This document shows positions 24,552 to 33,308 of a DNA stretch of 64,000 bases, in pieces (positions within the stretch are counted from its first letter, which is position 1; every line of letters starts with the position of its first letter). Origin of the DNA: JAFDXJ01 sp038257845 (lineage in GTDB: Bacteria; Bacteroidota; Bacteroidia; Chitinophagales; Chitinophagaceae); contig JBBSQL010000002.1 in the NCBI GenBank assembly GCA_038257845.1, forward strand, positions 1 through 64,000. Direction: 5' to 3'. The notes below the pieces were generated by a model that saw only the letters and a list, made by a program, of their open reading frames with translations, did not search any database and had not been told where the DNA came from. The position numbers and the translations under genes were made by a program.

Positions 24552-26585
24552 ATGCCACACAAGAAAAAAAAGAATTCTCATAAAAATCATACAGAAACTT
24601 TCCTCCAGGGAAGACTGGACGTTGCACGTTCAGGGATTGGTTACGTGGTGATCGCGGATAAATCAGGTGATGTGCTGGTACGGAATGGTGACTTCAATAC
24701 TGCGCTGCATGGGGATTTGGTAAAAGTGAAAGTGACAAAGTCCAATAGTATATCGGGAAGAAAAGAAGGAAAAATTTCATCGGTACTGGAAAGAAAACAA
24801 GTAGAATTTTCTGGTGTGATGCAGGTGAAAAAAAATATTGCTTTTTTTATCCCGGCTTCCGAAAAACAACAACAGGATTTTTATATTCCGTCTGAAAACC
24901 TGCATGGTGCGAAAGATGGCGATAAGGTGATCGCGAAATTTATTCAATGGGAAAAAAAGGAACGTAACCCCGTTGGAGAAATCACGGCGATTTTGAAAGA
25001 TGAAGATGCCAATGAAATAGCCATGCAACAGATCATTATTGAAAATGGGTTTTCCATACATTTTCCCGCTGCAGTATTACAGGAAGCCGGGAATATAAAA
25101 GATTCCATTTCCCATAAAGAAATTAAAAATCGTAAGGATTGCCGCGAGCTGCTCACATTTACAATTGATCCTGCAGATGCTAAAGATTTTGATGATGCCA
25201 TTTCTATTCACCGCAATGAAAATGGGCATCTTGAAATAAGTGTTCACATTGCTGATGTGAGCCATTATTTGCAGCCTGGTTCTGCAATGGATACAGAAGG
25301 TTATTCGCGTGCTACTTCCGTGTATTTGCCGGATCGGGTGGATCCGATGTTGCCTGAAAAAATTTCCAATGAACTTTGTTCACTAAGGCCCAATGAAGAC
25401 AAGCTGACTTTCTCCGTAATTTTCGAGATCAATAAAAAAGCACAGGTAAAAAAATACTGGATCGGTAAAACTATAATACATTCTAATCATCGCTTTACTT
25501 ATGAAGAAGTGCAGGATACGATTGATCAAAAACATGGTTTACACGTAGATGAAATTCTTGAATTGAATGAACTCGCGCAGGTATTACGAAAAGAAAGATT
25601 TGCCAATGGAGCGATCAATTTTTCTTCCCAGGAAGTTCGTTTTAAACTGGATGATCATGCAAAGCCGGTTGCGGTAATCATTAAGGAAAATAAAGAGGCG
25701 CATCAGTTAATTGAAGAGTTTATGTTACTGGCAAACCGTTCTGTTGCTACGTATGTTTCAGAAAAGAAAATAAATAAAAAACCAATACCATTTCCTTATC
25801 GTGTACACGATACGCCGGATGAACAAAAGCTCCTGCCATTCATCGAATTTGCAAAAAAGTTTGGATACACATTTAATATTTCTTCGCCAGAGAAAATGGC
25901 GGAGAGTTATAATAAAATGTTGCATGCCATCAAGGGAAAACCCGAACAACATGTACTGGAGCAATTGGGAATACGCACCATGGCAAAAGCTGCATATACC
26001 ACCGAAAACATTGGTCACTATGGATTAGGCTTTGAAAATTATTGTCATTTCACTTCTCCCATACGCCGTTACCCGGATATATTAGCGCATCGTGTGATTC
26101 AATCGTTATTGGAAAAAAAACCTATGATTGAACAGGAAATGGATGAAAAATGCAGACATTGCAGTGAGCGGGAAAGAGCGGCAATGGACGCAGAACGTGC
26201 GGCGAATAAATATAAACAGGTAGAATTTATGCAGCAATATTTGGGAGAAAATTTTGATTGCGTCATCAGCGGTGTAGCTTCATTTGGCGTTTTTGCAGAA
26301 ACTATCGCGCATAAATGTGAAGGCATGATCTCGATGGCAAGTTTACATGATTACGATGAGTTCACTTACTTGCAAAATGAGTATTGCATCCTGGGAAAGC
26401 GATCCGGTAAAACATTTCGTATTGGTGATAAAATAAATATTAAAGTGATCGCTGCAAATCTTGAAAAAAGACAATTGGATTATGAATGGATGCCGGCTGA
26501 TGAGGAGTCGGGTAAACAAATAATGCGGGATAAAAAGACAACAAAAAAAGATCGCACTGTAAAAAACAAAAAAAAGGTAAATTGA
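24552..26585 (+). CDS. rnr: Ribonuclease R
   Basis: A 677-residue 3'-5' exoribonuclease with two N-terminal cold-shock-like domains, the RNB catalytic domain containing FTIDPADAKDFDDAISIHRN (the Mg-binding Asp cluster), HIADVSHYL, ATSVYLPDRVDPMLPE, HFTSPIRRYPDILAHR, and a C-terminal S1 domain (FDCVISGVASFGVFAE). A lysine-rich tail follows, usual for RNase R. It degrades structured RNA. The gene is the last of the six-gene operon, 12 bp after lpxK. The 66-bp convergent gap to the next gene shows no clear terminator. Confidence 0.96.
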   Translation: MPHKKKKNSHKNHTETFLQGRLDVARSGIGYVVIADKSGDVLVRNGDFNTALHGDLVKVKVTKSNSISGRKEGKISSVLERKQVEFSGVMQVKKNIAFFIPASEKQQQDFYIPSENLHGAKDGDKVIAKFIQWEKKERNPVGEITAILKDEDANEIAMQQIIIENGFSIHFPAAVLQEAGNIKDSISHKEIKNRKDCRELLTFTIDPADAKDFDDAISIHRNENGHLEISVHIADVSHYLQPGSAMDTEGYSRATSVYLPDRVDPMLPEKISNELCSLRPNEDKLTFSVIFEINKKAQVKKYWIGKTIIHSNHRFTYEEVQDTIDQKHGLHVDEILELNELAQVLRKERFANGAINFSSQEVRFKLDDHAKPVAVIIKENKEAHQLIEEFMLLANRSVATYVSEKKINKKPIPFPYRVHDTPDEQKLLPFIEFAKKFGYTFNISSPEKMAESYNKMLHAIKGKPEQHVLEQLGIRTMAKAAYTTENIGHYGLGFENYCHFTSPIRRYPDILAHRVIQSLLEKKPMIEQEMDEKCRHCSERERAAMDAERAANKYKQVEFMQQYLGENFDCVISGVASFGVFAETIAHKCEGMISMASLHDYDEFTYLQNEYCILGKRSGKTFRIGDKINIKVIAANLEKRQLDYEWMPADEESGKQIMRDKKTTKKDRTVKNKKKVN

Positions 26586-26651
26586 ATTTGCGCAGCTTAA
26601 CAAATGTTCAAAATATTGAGCCTTTCAGTATTTGTGTTTTGGTATACTGCT

Positions 26652-27887
26652 TCAATTAATACTTTTAGCTGCCTGGTTTTTAACTTCTTCATACATAGCG
26701 GCGATCAGTGGAAATTTTTCAATGGAAGGAAATTGTGTACATAGATGTAAAAATTCATTGCGCACCATCCGATCATTTTTTCCATAATCCCAAATAGGTA
26801 AAATACATAAGGAAAACAATTCATCAATCGTCCATTCCCTGGTAATGATGCAGGTTTCACCATTATTATTTTCAATAAAAATATTGGGGAAATGGCTAAT
26901 CCTGAATGCAAATAATTTTGCCAGCGCATGCATACTTGCAATGGCAGTTCCGGGATCATTTATGCCGGGACTCAATGCTTTTACTGCCACTTCCGTTAAT
27001 TGCCTGAAGCCATAAGAAAAATTTTTCTCAATGGATTCATCATTATTTATAAAAAAATGTTCTGCAATTTTACTTGTTTTATCAACCCCAATTTCTTTTG
27101 AAATTTTTGCCACGATACTGTCTTTAAAAATAAATAAACCCTTGCGTTGGAGTATATGAATTTGGCAATTGTATTTTTCGCAAATATGTAATAAGCCACT
27201 TTTATTAAAACCTTCAAATATCCCGGCATGCATGGCTTTTATTTCAGTGCCATTCATAGTCGGATACGCATCGTTTGGCATTTCAGTATGCGTACATACA
27301 TCCTGCATCACTTTTTTTGTATCTGTATATATCCGGTGAATGATTACTTCATATTTCACCGACTGCGTGATATAATGCAGGAAATAAATAAAAAGAAAAA
27401 TATCTATAATGGTAAGAATGATGAGGAAATAGGTACTGATCGCCGGTATATAAATTCCTGAATCAATATCGCGGATCGTACTTAACAAGAAAAGCGCAAA
27501 TACGATTGTGCCAATATAAATTCCTAAAACAATTTGTTGAAAGCGATTGCCAATCAGCCTGTCTAATATGCGGTTGCTCATTTGCGAAGCCGTCTGGTTG
27601 AGAATGATCATCACCATGGAAAAACTAAAAACGGCAAGCGAGATTAGTCCGCTTACAATGGCCGAAATGATACTACGCGCTGTGGAAGCATCTTTCAGGC
27701 TGAACCAGGTGAGTTGGGCTTTAAGATTTTTTCCTGCATCCGAAAAATCAAAACGCACCATTAAAATGGCAAGTGTCAAAAAAGATAACGCGATCAGTGC
27801 GGGATAAAAGGCAATACTGTTTATGATTTTCAGGTAGCGGTTGCTAAACCAGATTTTTATTTTTTCAAACATAAGATCATTGAACAA
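26652..27887 (-). CDS. DUF2254 domain membrane protein
   Basis: A 411-residue protein with four N-terminal membrane helices (IINSIAFYPALIALSFLTLA, SIISAIVSGLISLAVFSFSM, IVLGIYIGTIVFALFLLSTI, FLIILTIIDIFLFIYFLHYI) and a soluble C-terminal domain. The segment NQTASQMSNRILDRLIGNRF between helices two and three and VKALSPGINDPGTAIASMHA are typical of DUF2254. The role is unknown. It is a single-gene unit. Confidence 0.9.
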   Translation of the reverse strand: MFNDLMFEKIKIWFSNRYLKIINSIAFYPALIALSFLTLAILMVRFDFSDAGKNLKAQLTWFSLKDASTARSIISAIVSGLISLAVFSFSMVMIILNQTASQMSNRILDRLIGNRFQQIVLGIYIGTIVFALFLLSTIRDIDSGIYIPAISTYFLIILTIIDIFLFIYFLHYITQSVKYEVIIHRIYTDTKKVMQDVCTHTEMPNDAYPTMNGTEIKAMHAGIFEGFNKSGLLHICEKYNCQIHILQRKGLFIFKDSIVAKISKEIGVDKTSKIAEHFFINNDESIEKNFSYGFRQLTEVAVKALSPGINDPGTAIASMHALAKLFAFRISHFPNIFIENNNGETCIITREWTIDELFSLCILPIWDYGKNDRMVRNEFLHLCTQFPSIEKFPLIAAMYEEVKNQAAKSIN

Positions 27888-27945
27888 TAAAGATATTCAA
27901 AAAAATCAAAGTTGATTTCCAATTACAAATTTAAAATTATTTGAG

Positions 27946-27983
27946 CAAAAAAATTCCCGGTGTGTAAATTTTGCACCGGGAAT
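27946..27983 (-). terminator. Intrinsic terminator of the small membrane-protein gene
   Basis: Stem ATTCCCGGTG (27953-27962) / CACCGGGAAT (27974-27983) with an 11-nt loop; on the minus strand it is followed by seven T. It lies 18 bases after the stop of the gene at 28002. Confidence 0.88.
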
Positions 27984-28001
27984 ATAGCATTGTTATATCT
28001 G

Positions 28002-28235
28002 TCAGGCGTTTTTCTTATAGGTTACCAACAGCACAATTCCTGCTACTACAGCTATGCCTCCGGCATAATTTGGCCAGTCAATAGTTTTTTCGCTCGTCTT
28101 GTTTATTTCAACGGGCCCTATATCAGCAACCTTTTCTTTTTGGGTAAAACTGATGTTTCCAAAGACCAGCATAAGTATGCCCACAACAATTAAAATGATT
28201 CCAAATACTTTCATAATTAGTTTTTGGGCATTCAT
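28002..28235 (-). CDS. Small two-helix membrane protein, unknown function
   Basis: A 77-residue protein with two predicted membrane helices (VFGIILIVVGILMLVFG and GGIAVVAGIVLLVTY) joined by a polar loop FTQKEKVADIGPVEINKTSE. The pattern resembles small DUF3185-like or stress-associated membrane proteins found widely in Bacteroidota, but I do not recognise a functional family. Met8 (28214) is an alternative start that would place the first helix at the very N-terminus. A TATGTTTG -7 candidate lies at 28256-28263 (minus) and a strong terminator follows, so this is probably a single-gene transcript. Confidence 0.7.
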   Translation of the reverse strand: MNAQKLIMKVFGIILIVVGILMLVFGNISFTQKEKVADIGPVEINKTSEKTIDWPNYAGGIAVVAGIVLLVTYKKNA

Positions 28236-28255
28236 ATAAAAATATCATGCCATAA

Positions 28256-28263
28256 CAAACATA
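28256..28263 (-). promoter_or_regulatory. Candidate -7 box of the small membrane-protein gene
   Basis: The minus strand reads TATGTTTG, an exact TAnnTTTG match, 20 bases before the ATG at 28235 and directly after the stop codon of the TonB-dependent receptor gene. No -33 element was found at the usual spacing. Confidence 0.45.
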
Positions 28264-28265
28264 TT

Positions 28266-30512
28266 TTAAAAAAACCAGGTAAAACTAAATTTCAATGCAA
28301 GAGGTGTTCCGGGTGTAAAACAAATTTCATCAACAGGTTGTGCTTCATTTTTTAAGCGTGTTTCTGTAGCAAATTGCGTTTCTTTCCAGCGGGTATTTAA
28401 AATATTATTGATCACTGCACCGATCTCGTATTTTGGCCGGGTAAAATTCACGACAGCATCTGTGATGAAATATCCGACAGCAGTAAGTGTATTATTTTCA
28501 TTACCCGGCCTGTCACCAATAAATCGGTAACGCAGGCTGCCATTGAATCCTGACTTCCTCGAATAAGTTATGCCACCTGTACTTGTCCAGATTGGTGCCA
28601 ATGGAATTCGGTCTTCTCCTTTTGGCGCATCAACTGCCCGGCCGTACGCATAGTTCAAATCTACATCTATATACAAAGATCTGATGGGTTCATACCTGCC
28701 GGAAAAATCAAATCCATATCGCCTGGTTTTTCCACTGAATTCAACAAAGCCACCATCACCGCTATACACAAATTCCTGTTCTAAGTAAATATACCATGCA
28801 GCCATATTTATCAATATATTTTTTGCGGGTTTAAAAACTGTTCCCAAATCTGCAGCATACGCAGCAGGTAAAATTTGATAACCATTTTCTACGACTGCTG
28901 CACGTGCATCATTGGAATGAAATCCTCGGCCGGTAGAAAGATAAAATTGCGTATTGTTGTTGACGTGGTAATATATATTCAGTTTTGGACTGAATGTATT
29001 TGCATTCGCAGCATATTTTCCTATTCCTGGTAAAGTGGAATCGCCGGCAAATTTATTATTATAGCCAAAATAAAACTGGTCGAAACGCACGCCGGCATTG
29101 ATGCTCAGGTGATCATTAAAATTCAGTGTCTCACTCACATAAGGCGCAATATTTAATTCTGAAATGTCGCCCAATTTTATATCATTGATTAAAGTAAACC
29201 TATCAATTGTATGCGCGAGTTCAGAATTTTTGGTAAGATCGGCGCGCACATTCAAACCAAATTCTGTGGTCGCTTTTACATCGCCAATATTTTTTGTAAA
29301 ATGAAAACTACCATTGTATCCCAGCAAATTTCTTTTTTCACGCTGCCGTATTTCATCTCCATTAATACTGTCTAACAGGAAAAAAGTAAAGTTTGTGTGT
29401 AAATCAAAATAGGAATTGGAATAATAAACCTGGTTCTTAATAATGCCCCCATTATCCAGAGCAGTCGTAAGTAATACATTGACATTCGTGCGATAAGTTT
29501 TACCACCTTCCAACGGATCCAATGCGCCATAAAAACCAATGACACCTTCATCTACAGCACGGCCAGGTATTTGGCCGGAAGCATTCCATTTACTCCAAAA
29601 AGTAGTTGCAGAAATGGTCAGATAACTTCGCTCAGAAATTTTTCCATTATACTTTGTAAAAAAATTAAAGCGGTTAAAATGTTGCGGGTTCTCAAAATAA
29701 GCATCCGCATAGCGATACTCTGTTGCCACATACCAGGATTGTTGTTTTTGTTTTGCTGCACTGTTTAATAAATTAAACATACCCAATGCCCTGTACGTAT
29801 TAAACATGCCGGCTTCTATTTTTACAAGGTTAGAAGGCAATGCTTTTTTTAAATTAAAATCAACATAGCCTGTCGTGGCAAAATCTCCTTTGGAAACAGC
29901 ATAAGGCCCTTTAATAAAATCAACACTTTCAATCGTTTCGGGAATGATAAAATGACTGTCTGCAAATCCCTGTCCGTGCGCATGAGAAACCATGTTAACC
30001 GGCATGCCATCTACATCTTCGCGGAAATCTGTACCGTGGTCTGCATCAAAACCGCGCAAAAATATTTGCTCTGCTTTACCACCGCCCTGGTGCTGGCCGA
30101 TTACAATTCCCGGGATAATACGTAATACTTCCTGTGAATTATTTACACCACGCATAGCAATATCGGTTTTACTGATCGGTTTAAATTGATTGCCATTCCC
30201 GGCGACTATTATCACATTTTCAAGTTGAGCCTGGCCGGGTGCTAATTGAATTGTTGTATTGTTTTTGAAATTTGAAATATTAATTTCTTTGGTTTGATAA
30301 CCGATAGAAATTATTCGGATAGTTGTAGTTGTTTGATATTTAAATTCAAATTTTCCGGTTGCATTAGTAATCGTAGTTTTTCCGGAAGGTAAAAGATTGA
30401 TTATCGCGCCATCTATGGGTTGATTCGTTGAACTGTCGAATACATAACCCGTTTGTCCGTGTGCAAATGCGGCTAAACAAATGCACATAATGCTGCATAA
30501 AATTTTATACAT
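28266..30512 (-). CDS. TonB-dependent receptor with carboxypeptidase-like N-terminal domain
   Basis: A 748-residue outer-membrane receptor. After a signal peptide (cleavage near AHGQT) comes a carboxypeptidase-like regulatory domain (TGYVFDSSTNQPIDGAIINL to about residue 90), then the plug (SQEVLRIIPGIVIGQHQGGG, QIFLRGFDADHGTDFREDVD, IKGPYAVSKGDFATTGYVDF) and a C-terminal beta-barrel ending in the aromatic LKFSFTWFF. The plug has a His-containing segment, NMVSHAHGQGFADSHFIIPE, seen in a subgroup of Bacteroidota receptors sometimes near metal genes. No SusD partner follows, so glycan import is less likely. The ligand is unknown. A small protein gene precedes it by 87 bp. Confidence 0.92.
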   Translation of the reverse strand: MYKILCSIMCICLAAFAHGQTGYVFDSSTNQPIDGAIINLLPSGKTTITNATGKFEFKYQTTTTIRIISIGYQTKEINISNFKNNTTIQLAPGQAQLENVIIVAGNGNQFKPISKTDIAMRGVNNSQEVLRIIPGIVIGQHQGGGKAEQIFLRGFDADHGTDFREDVDGMPVNMVSHAHGQGFADSHFIIPETIESVDFIKGPYAVSKGDFATTGYVDFNLKKALPSNLVKIEAGMFNTYRALGMFNLLNSAAKQKQQSWYVATEYRYADAYFENPQHFNRFNFFTKYNGKISERSYLTISATTFWSKWNASGQIPGRAVDEGVIGFYGALDPLEGGKTYRTNVNVLLTTALDNGGIIKNQVYYSNSYFDLHTNFTFFLLDSINGDEIRQREKRNLLGYNGSFHFTKNIGDVKATTEFGLNVRADLTKNSELAHTIDRFTLINDIKLGDISELNIAPYVSETLNFNDHLSINAGVRFDQFYFGYNNKFAGDSTLPGIGKYAANANTFSPKLNIYYHVNNNTQFYLSTGRGFHSNDARAAVVENGYQILPAAYAADLGTVFKPAKNILINMAAWYIYLEQEFVYSGDGGFVEFSGKTRRYGFDFSGRYEPIRSLYIDVDLNYAYGRAVDAPKGEDRIPLAPIWTSTGGITYSRKSGFNGSLRYRFIGDRPGNENNTLTAVGYFITDAVVNFTRPKYEIGAVINNILNTRWKETQFATETRLKNEAQPVDEICFTPGTPLALKFSFTWFF

Positions 30513-30599
30513 AAAATAATTTATAAATAATGAAATGAATGAATTGTTGTTAAGCCGGCATTTTTATTCTTGAAATGCCGGCAAAGCGAAAGAGAAAAA

Positions 30600-30962
30600 T
30601 CATACATTTTTTGGAGGTGGGGAAACCTTCTTCAGATAAATATTTGTATAAGATAAAATATGCAGTGTTGCAAATTTTTGAGATGGGTTGATATTACTTT
30701 CGATATTATTTTTTATCAATACCGGCAAATGTGTTCCGGTTTGGGCTTGTTCGTCCAGGTTTTTTTTATGCTGGCTATTTTCATTGGTCGTATTTGTAAG
30801 TTCCTGTTGCAGGTGGTTCGCGCCATATTTTGCATGCACCATGGCTATATGGTAAGCTTCTGCGAACGTATGTGATAATGCGTCGGATACAATTGGAATT
30901 ACCGGGTTTAAAATCACTGTGCTATAAAGTAGTATCAAATAATATGCAAGCGTAAACTTCAT
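30600..30962 (-). CDS. Small exported or membrane-anchored protein upstream of the TonB-dependent receptor
   Basis: A 120-residue protein with a hydrophobic N-terminus (FTLAYYLILLYSTVILNPVI) and a hydrophilic, His- and Asn-containing remainder (SHTFAEAYHIAMVHAKYGAN). It ends in KVSPPPKNV; a C-terminal triple-proline tail together with the MPIVxDxxxHTF-like start recalls a poorly described Bacteroidota family of small proteins encoded next to TonB-dependent receptors. It is on the same strand, 87 bp before the receptor, so it probably belongs to the same unit. Role unknown; a periplasmic metal-related accessory is one possibility. Confidence 0.65.
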   Translation of the reverse strand: MKFTLAYYLILLYSTVILNPVIPIVSDALSHTFAEAYHIAMVHAKYGANHLQQELTNTTNENSQHKKNLDEQAQTGTHLPVLIKNNIESNINPSQKFATLHILSYTNIYLKKVSPPPKNV

Positions 30963-31050
30963 TTTTGACCAGGGAATTTGCGAGTAAAAACTGTTTTGTC
31001 AATACATTAACGAAAAGTAGTAACAAAAGGTTTGGTAAGTTTGGATATAA

Positions 31051-31086
31051 AAAAAACGCAAACCGAAAATTCAGTTTGCGTTTTTT
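31051..31086. terminator. Intrinsic terminator after the alcohol dehydrogenase gene
   Basis: Stem AAAAAACGCAAAC (31051-31063) / GTTTGCGTTTTTT (31074-31086) with a 10-nt loop, flanked by A and T runs. It lies 15 bases after the stop of the minus-strand dehydrogenase gene and is upstream of the next minus-strand gene. Confidence 0.88.
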
Positions 31087-31101
31087 GTAGAGTTAATGTA
31101 C

Positions 31102-32145
31102 TTATAAACTTGCCATATCAATTACAAAGCGGTAACGCACATCGCCTTTGAGCATTCGTTCATAGGCTTCATTGATCTCACTTATTTTAATTACTTCCAC
31201 GTCACTCACTATATTATGTTCCGCGCAATAATCCAGCATTTCCTGGGTTTCAGGCAGGCCACCAATCAGTGAACCGGCAAAACTTTTTCTTCCCAGTATG
31301 AGATTCATAGCAGGAATCTGCGCCGGGGCAGGTGGAACGCCTACGCAAACCATTACACCATCTGTTTTCAGCATGCCCAGATAAAAATTATAATCATGTT
31401 CTGCAGAAACTGTATCCAGGATAAAGTCGAAATAATTTTGTAATGTTTTTACCTGTGCTTCATCACTAGTCAGAACAAATTTGTGCGCGCCCAGTTCTTT
31501 TGCATCTTTTTCTTTGGAAGGTGTATGGCTGAGCATGGTTACTTCAGCGCCCATAGAAGCTGCGAGTTTTACACCCATGTGTCCAAGCCCTCCAAGGCCA
31601 AGAATACCAACTTTATCACCTTTGCCAACCTTCCAATGACGAAGAGGCGAGTACGTGGTGATCCCTGCACAAAGCAATGGTGCTACGGCTTCCAGCGGAA
31701 GTTTATCTGATATTTTCATAACAAATTCTTCCCGTGCAACGATTTCTTTACTATAACCGCCATAAGTCATTCCGCTGCCATCTCTTTCAGGATTATTATA
31801 TGTACCGGTACAACCTTCCATGCAAAATTGTTCCAGGCCGGCTTTGCAATTATCACATTCACGGCAACTATCTACAAGGCAACCAATACCAGTAAGATCA
31901 CCTGCTTTGAATTTTTTTACATCTTTTCCCACTGCCATTACGCGGCCTACAATTTCATGGCCCGGCACAACAGGAAAAGTAGTGTTTCCCCATTCATTCC
32001 GTGCTGTATGCAGGTCGCTGTGACAAACACCACAATATAAAATTTCTATGTGAACATCATTTGGCCGGAGCTCCCGCCTGGTAATTTGATGTGGCCCTAA
32101 TGGTTTGTCTGCAGATTGCGCTGCATACGCATTTTTATTATTCAT
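31102..32145 (-). CDS. Zinc-dependent NAD(P)-alcohol dehydrogenase (YahK/cinnamyl-alcohol type)
   Basis: A 347-residue MDR enzyme with both zinc sites: catalytic Cys and His in YCGVCHSDLH and GHEIVGRV, and the structural four-cysteine lobe DSCRECDNCKAGLEQFC. The Rossmann motif is GILGLGGLGHMGVKLA. The family reduces aldehydes to alcohols or the reverse, often with NADPH and broad specificity. The start is set at Met6 of the longest frame (32145), because a -7 box (32158-32165) overlaps the first Met codon. It diverges from the isoprenoid-synthase-like gene; a functional link is only a possibility. Confidence 0.92.
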   Translation of the reverse strand: MNNKNAYAAQSADKPLGPHQITRRELRPNDVHIEILYCGVCHSDLHTARNEWGNTTFPVVPGHEIVGRVMAVGKDVKKFKAGDLTGIGCLVDSCRECDNCKAGLEQFCMEGCTGTYNNPERDGSGMTYGGYSKEIVAREEFVMKISDKLPLEAVAPLLCAGITTYSPLRHWKVGKGDKVGILGLGGLGHMGVKLAASMGAEVTMLSHTPSKEKDAKELGAHKFVLTSDEAQVKTLQNYFDFILDTVSAEHDYNFYLGMLKTDGVMVCVGVPPAPAQIPAMNLILGRKSFAGSLIGGLPETQEMLDYCAEHNIVSDVEVIKISEINEAYERMLKGDVRYRFVIDMASL

Positions 32146-32157
32146 TTTATTTTTTTT

Positions 32158-32165
32158 CAAATATA
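32158..32165 (-). promoter_or_regulatory. Candidate -7 box of the alcohol dehydrogenase gene
   Basis: The minus strand reads TATATTTG, an exact TAnnTTTG match, 12 bases before the ATG at 32145. It overlaps an upstream in-frame ATG at 32160, which argues against that longer start. Confidence 0.5.
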
Positions 32166-32275
32166 AAGTATTAAAAATAACCCATTTTATAAGTCACAAG
32201 CGGTAAGATAAATTAATGTTATTTGAATTATTTTATAATAAAGATGGATAGTAGCGGGCTTTCTGTAATATTTTG

Positions 32276-32283
32276 TAGGTTTG
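32276..32283 (+). promoter_or_regulatory. Candidate -7 box of the isoprenoid-synthase-like gene
   Basis: TAGGTTTG matches TAnnTTTG and lies 19 bases before the ATG at 32303. No convincing -33 element is visible at normal spacing. Confidence 0.45.
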
Positions 32284-32302
32284 GCGTTGTTAAAAAAAGC
32301 CA

Positions 32303-33304
32303 ATGAACATCTTTGGAATGATTCGTATAGCCCGGAATGTTTTTAAAGAAATCCGTGCCCAGAAAAAATACAATCATTCTTTTCTGATCCCATATCTCAA
32401 TGAACTTGAAAAGAAATACAATGGCCAATTTCCGGCAGAACAAAGACAGAAAATTTTAAACTATTACGGTATTTTCATTACAACATTTCTTTGCAGCAGT
32501 TATAAAAAACTGGCCGGTAAAAAATTAACTTTAGAAGAGCGGAAACGCGCCACACTTTTTGGTATTCTCACACCCGTTGGCGATGATCTTTTTGATTTGG
32601 ATAAATTGGATGAAGCAGCAATCCGGCAAATCACCTTTCATCCTGAAACCTATAGCGCACAAACGTTTTCATCGAATGTGGCAAAGGAAATCCAAACATT
32701 TTTGCTCAGTCATGTACCGCACCTTGAAGCCTATATTTTAGCATCAAAAAATGTCCTGGATATTCAGGCTGAAACAATCAAACAAACAGACGCAAACACC
32801 AGTATTGAAGAAACGAAACATATCACTTATACGAAAGGCGCAGTGTCTGTAATCATTTATCATCAATGCCTGGATGATGCGGCTGACACGCAAATACAGG
32901 AAGCATTATTTTATGTTGGAAGCCTTTACCAATTGGGAAATGATATTTTTGATTTATACAAAGATGTTCGGGATAATATTTATACATTAGTAAATACCTG
33001 TGATGATTTCAGAACTTTTAGAAAAGCCTTCCTGGAGAGAGTTGAGATACAAAATAAAAAAATCATGGACCTGCCATTTCCTGACAGAAATAAAAAAGAT
33101 TTTTGCGTAGTGATGAATACCATTAATGCGCGAAGTATGGTGGCACTGGATCAGTTTGTAAAATACCAGGAAAAGAACGGAAAAAAAATTAACTGGTGGA
33201 AGGAAGATAGAAAATCAATGATTACCGATATGGAAAAACCCATGAATTTTTTTAAATGGCTGCGCTATTGTTATACATTGCCCAAAATGATTTCAACCCT
33301 TTAA
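32303..33304 (+). CDS. Class I isoprenoid synthase-like protein (all-helical, two Asp-rich motifs)
   Basis: A 333-residue, almost entirely helical cytosolic protein without signal peptide. Residues 93-100 read GDDLFDLD, a DDxxD first aspartate-rich motif, and residues 212-225 read GNDIFDLYKDVRDN, an NDxxDxxxD variant of the second metal-binding motif of class I terpene synthases. Spacing between the two (about 120 residues) fits the trans-prenyltransferase/terpene synthase fold. I therefore read it as a diphosphate-dependent class I isoprenoid enzyme of unknown reaction. The next gene starts 4 bp after its stop and encodes a secreted protein with a DxDD-like motif, so the two are probably co-translated. 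No closer family is recognised. Confidence 0.65.
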   Translation: MNIFGMIRIARNVFKEIRAQKKYNHSFLIPYLNELEKKYNGQFPAEQRQKILNYYGIFITTFLCSSYKKLAGKKLTLEERKRATLFGILTPVGDDLFDLDKLDEAAIRQITFHPETYSAQTFSSNVAKEIQTFLLSHVPHLEAYILASKNVLDIQAETIKQTDANTSIEETKHITYTKGAVSVIIYHQCLDDAADTQIQEALFYVGSLYQLGNDIFDLYKDVRDNIYTLVNTCDDFRTFRKAFLERVEIQNKKIMDLPFPDRNKKDFCVVMNTINARSMVALDQFVKYQEKNGKKINWWKEDRKSMITDMEKPMNFFKWLRYCYTLPKMISTL

Positions 33305-33308
33305 AAGC

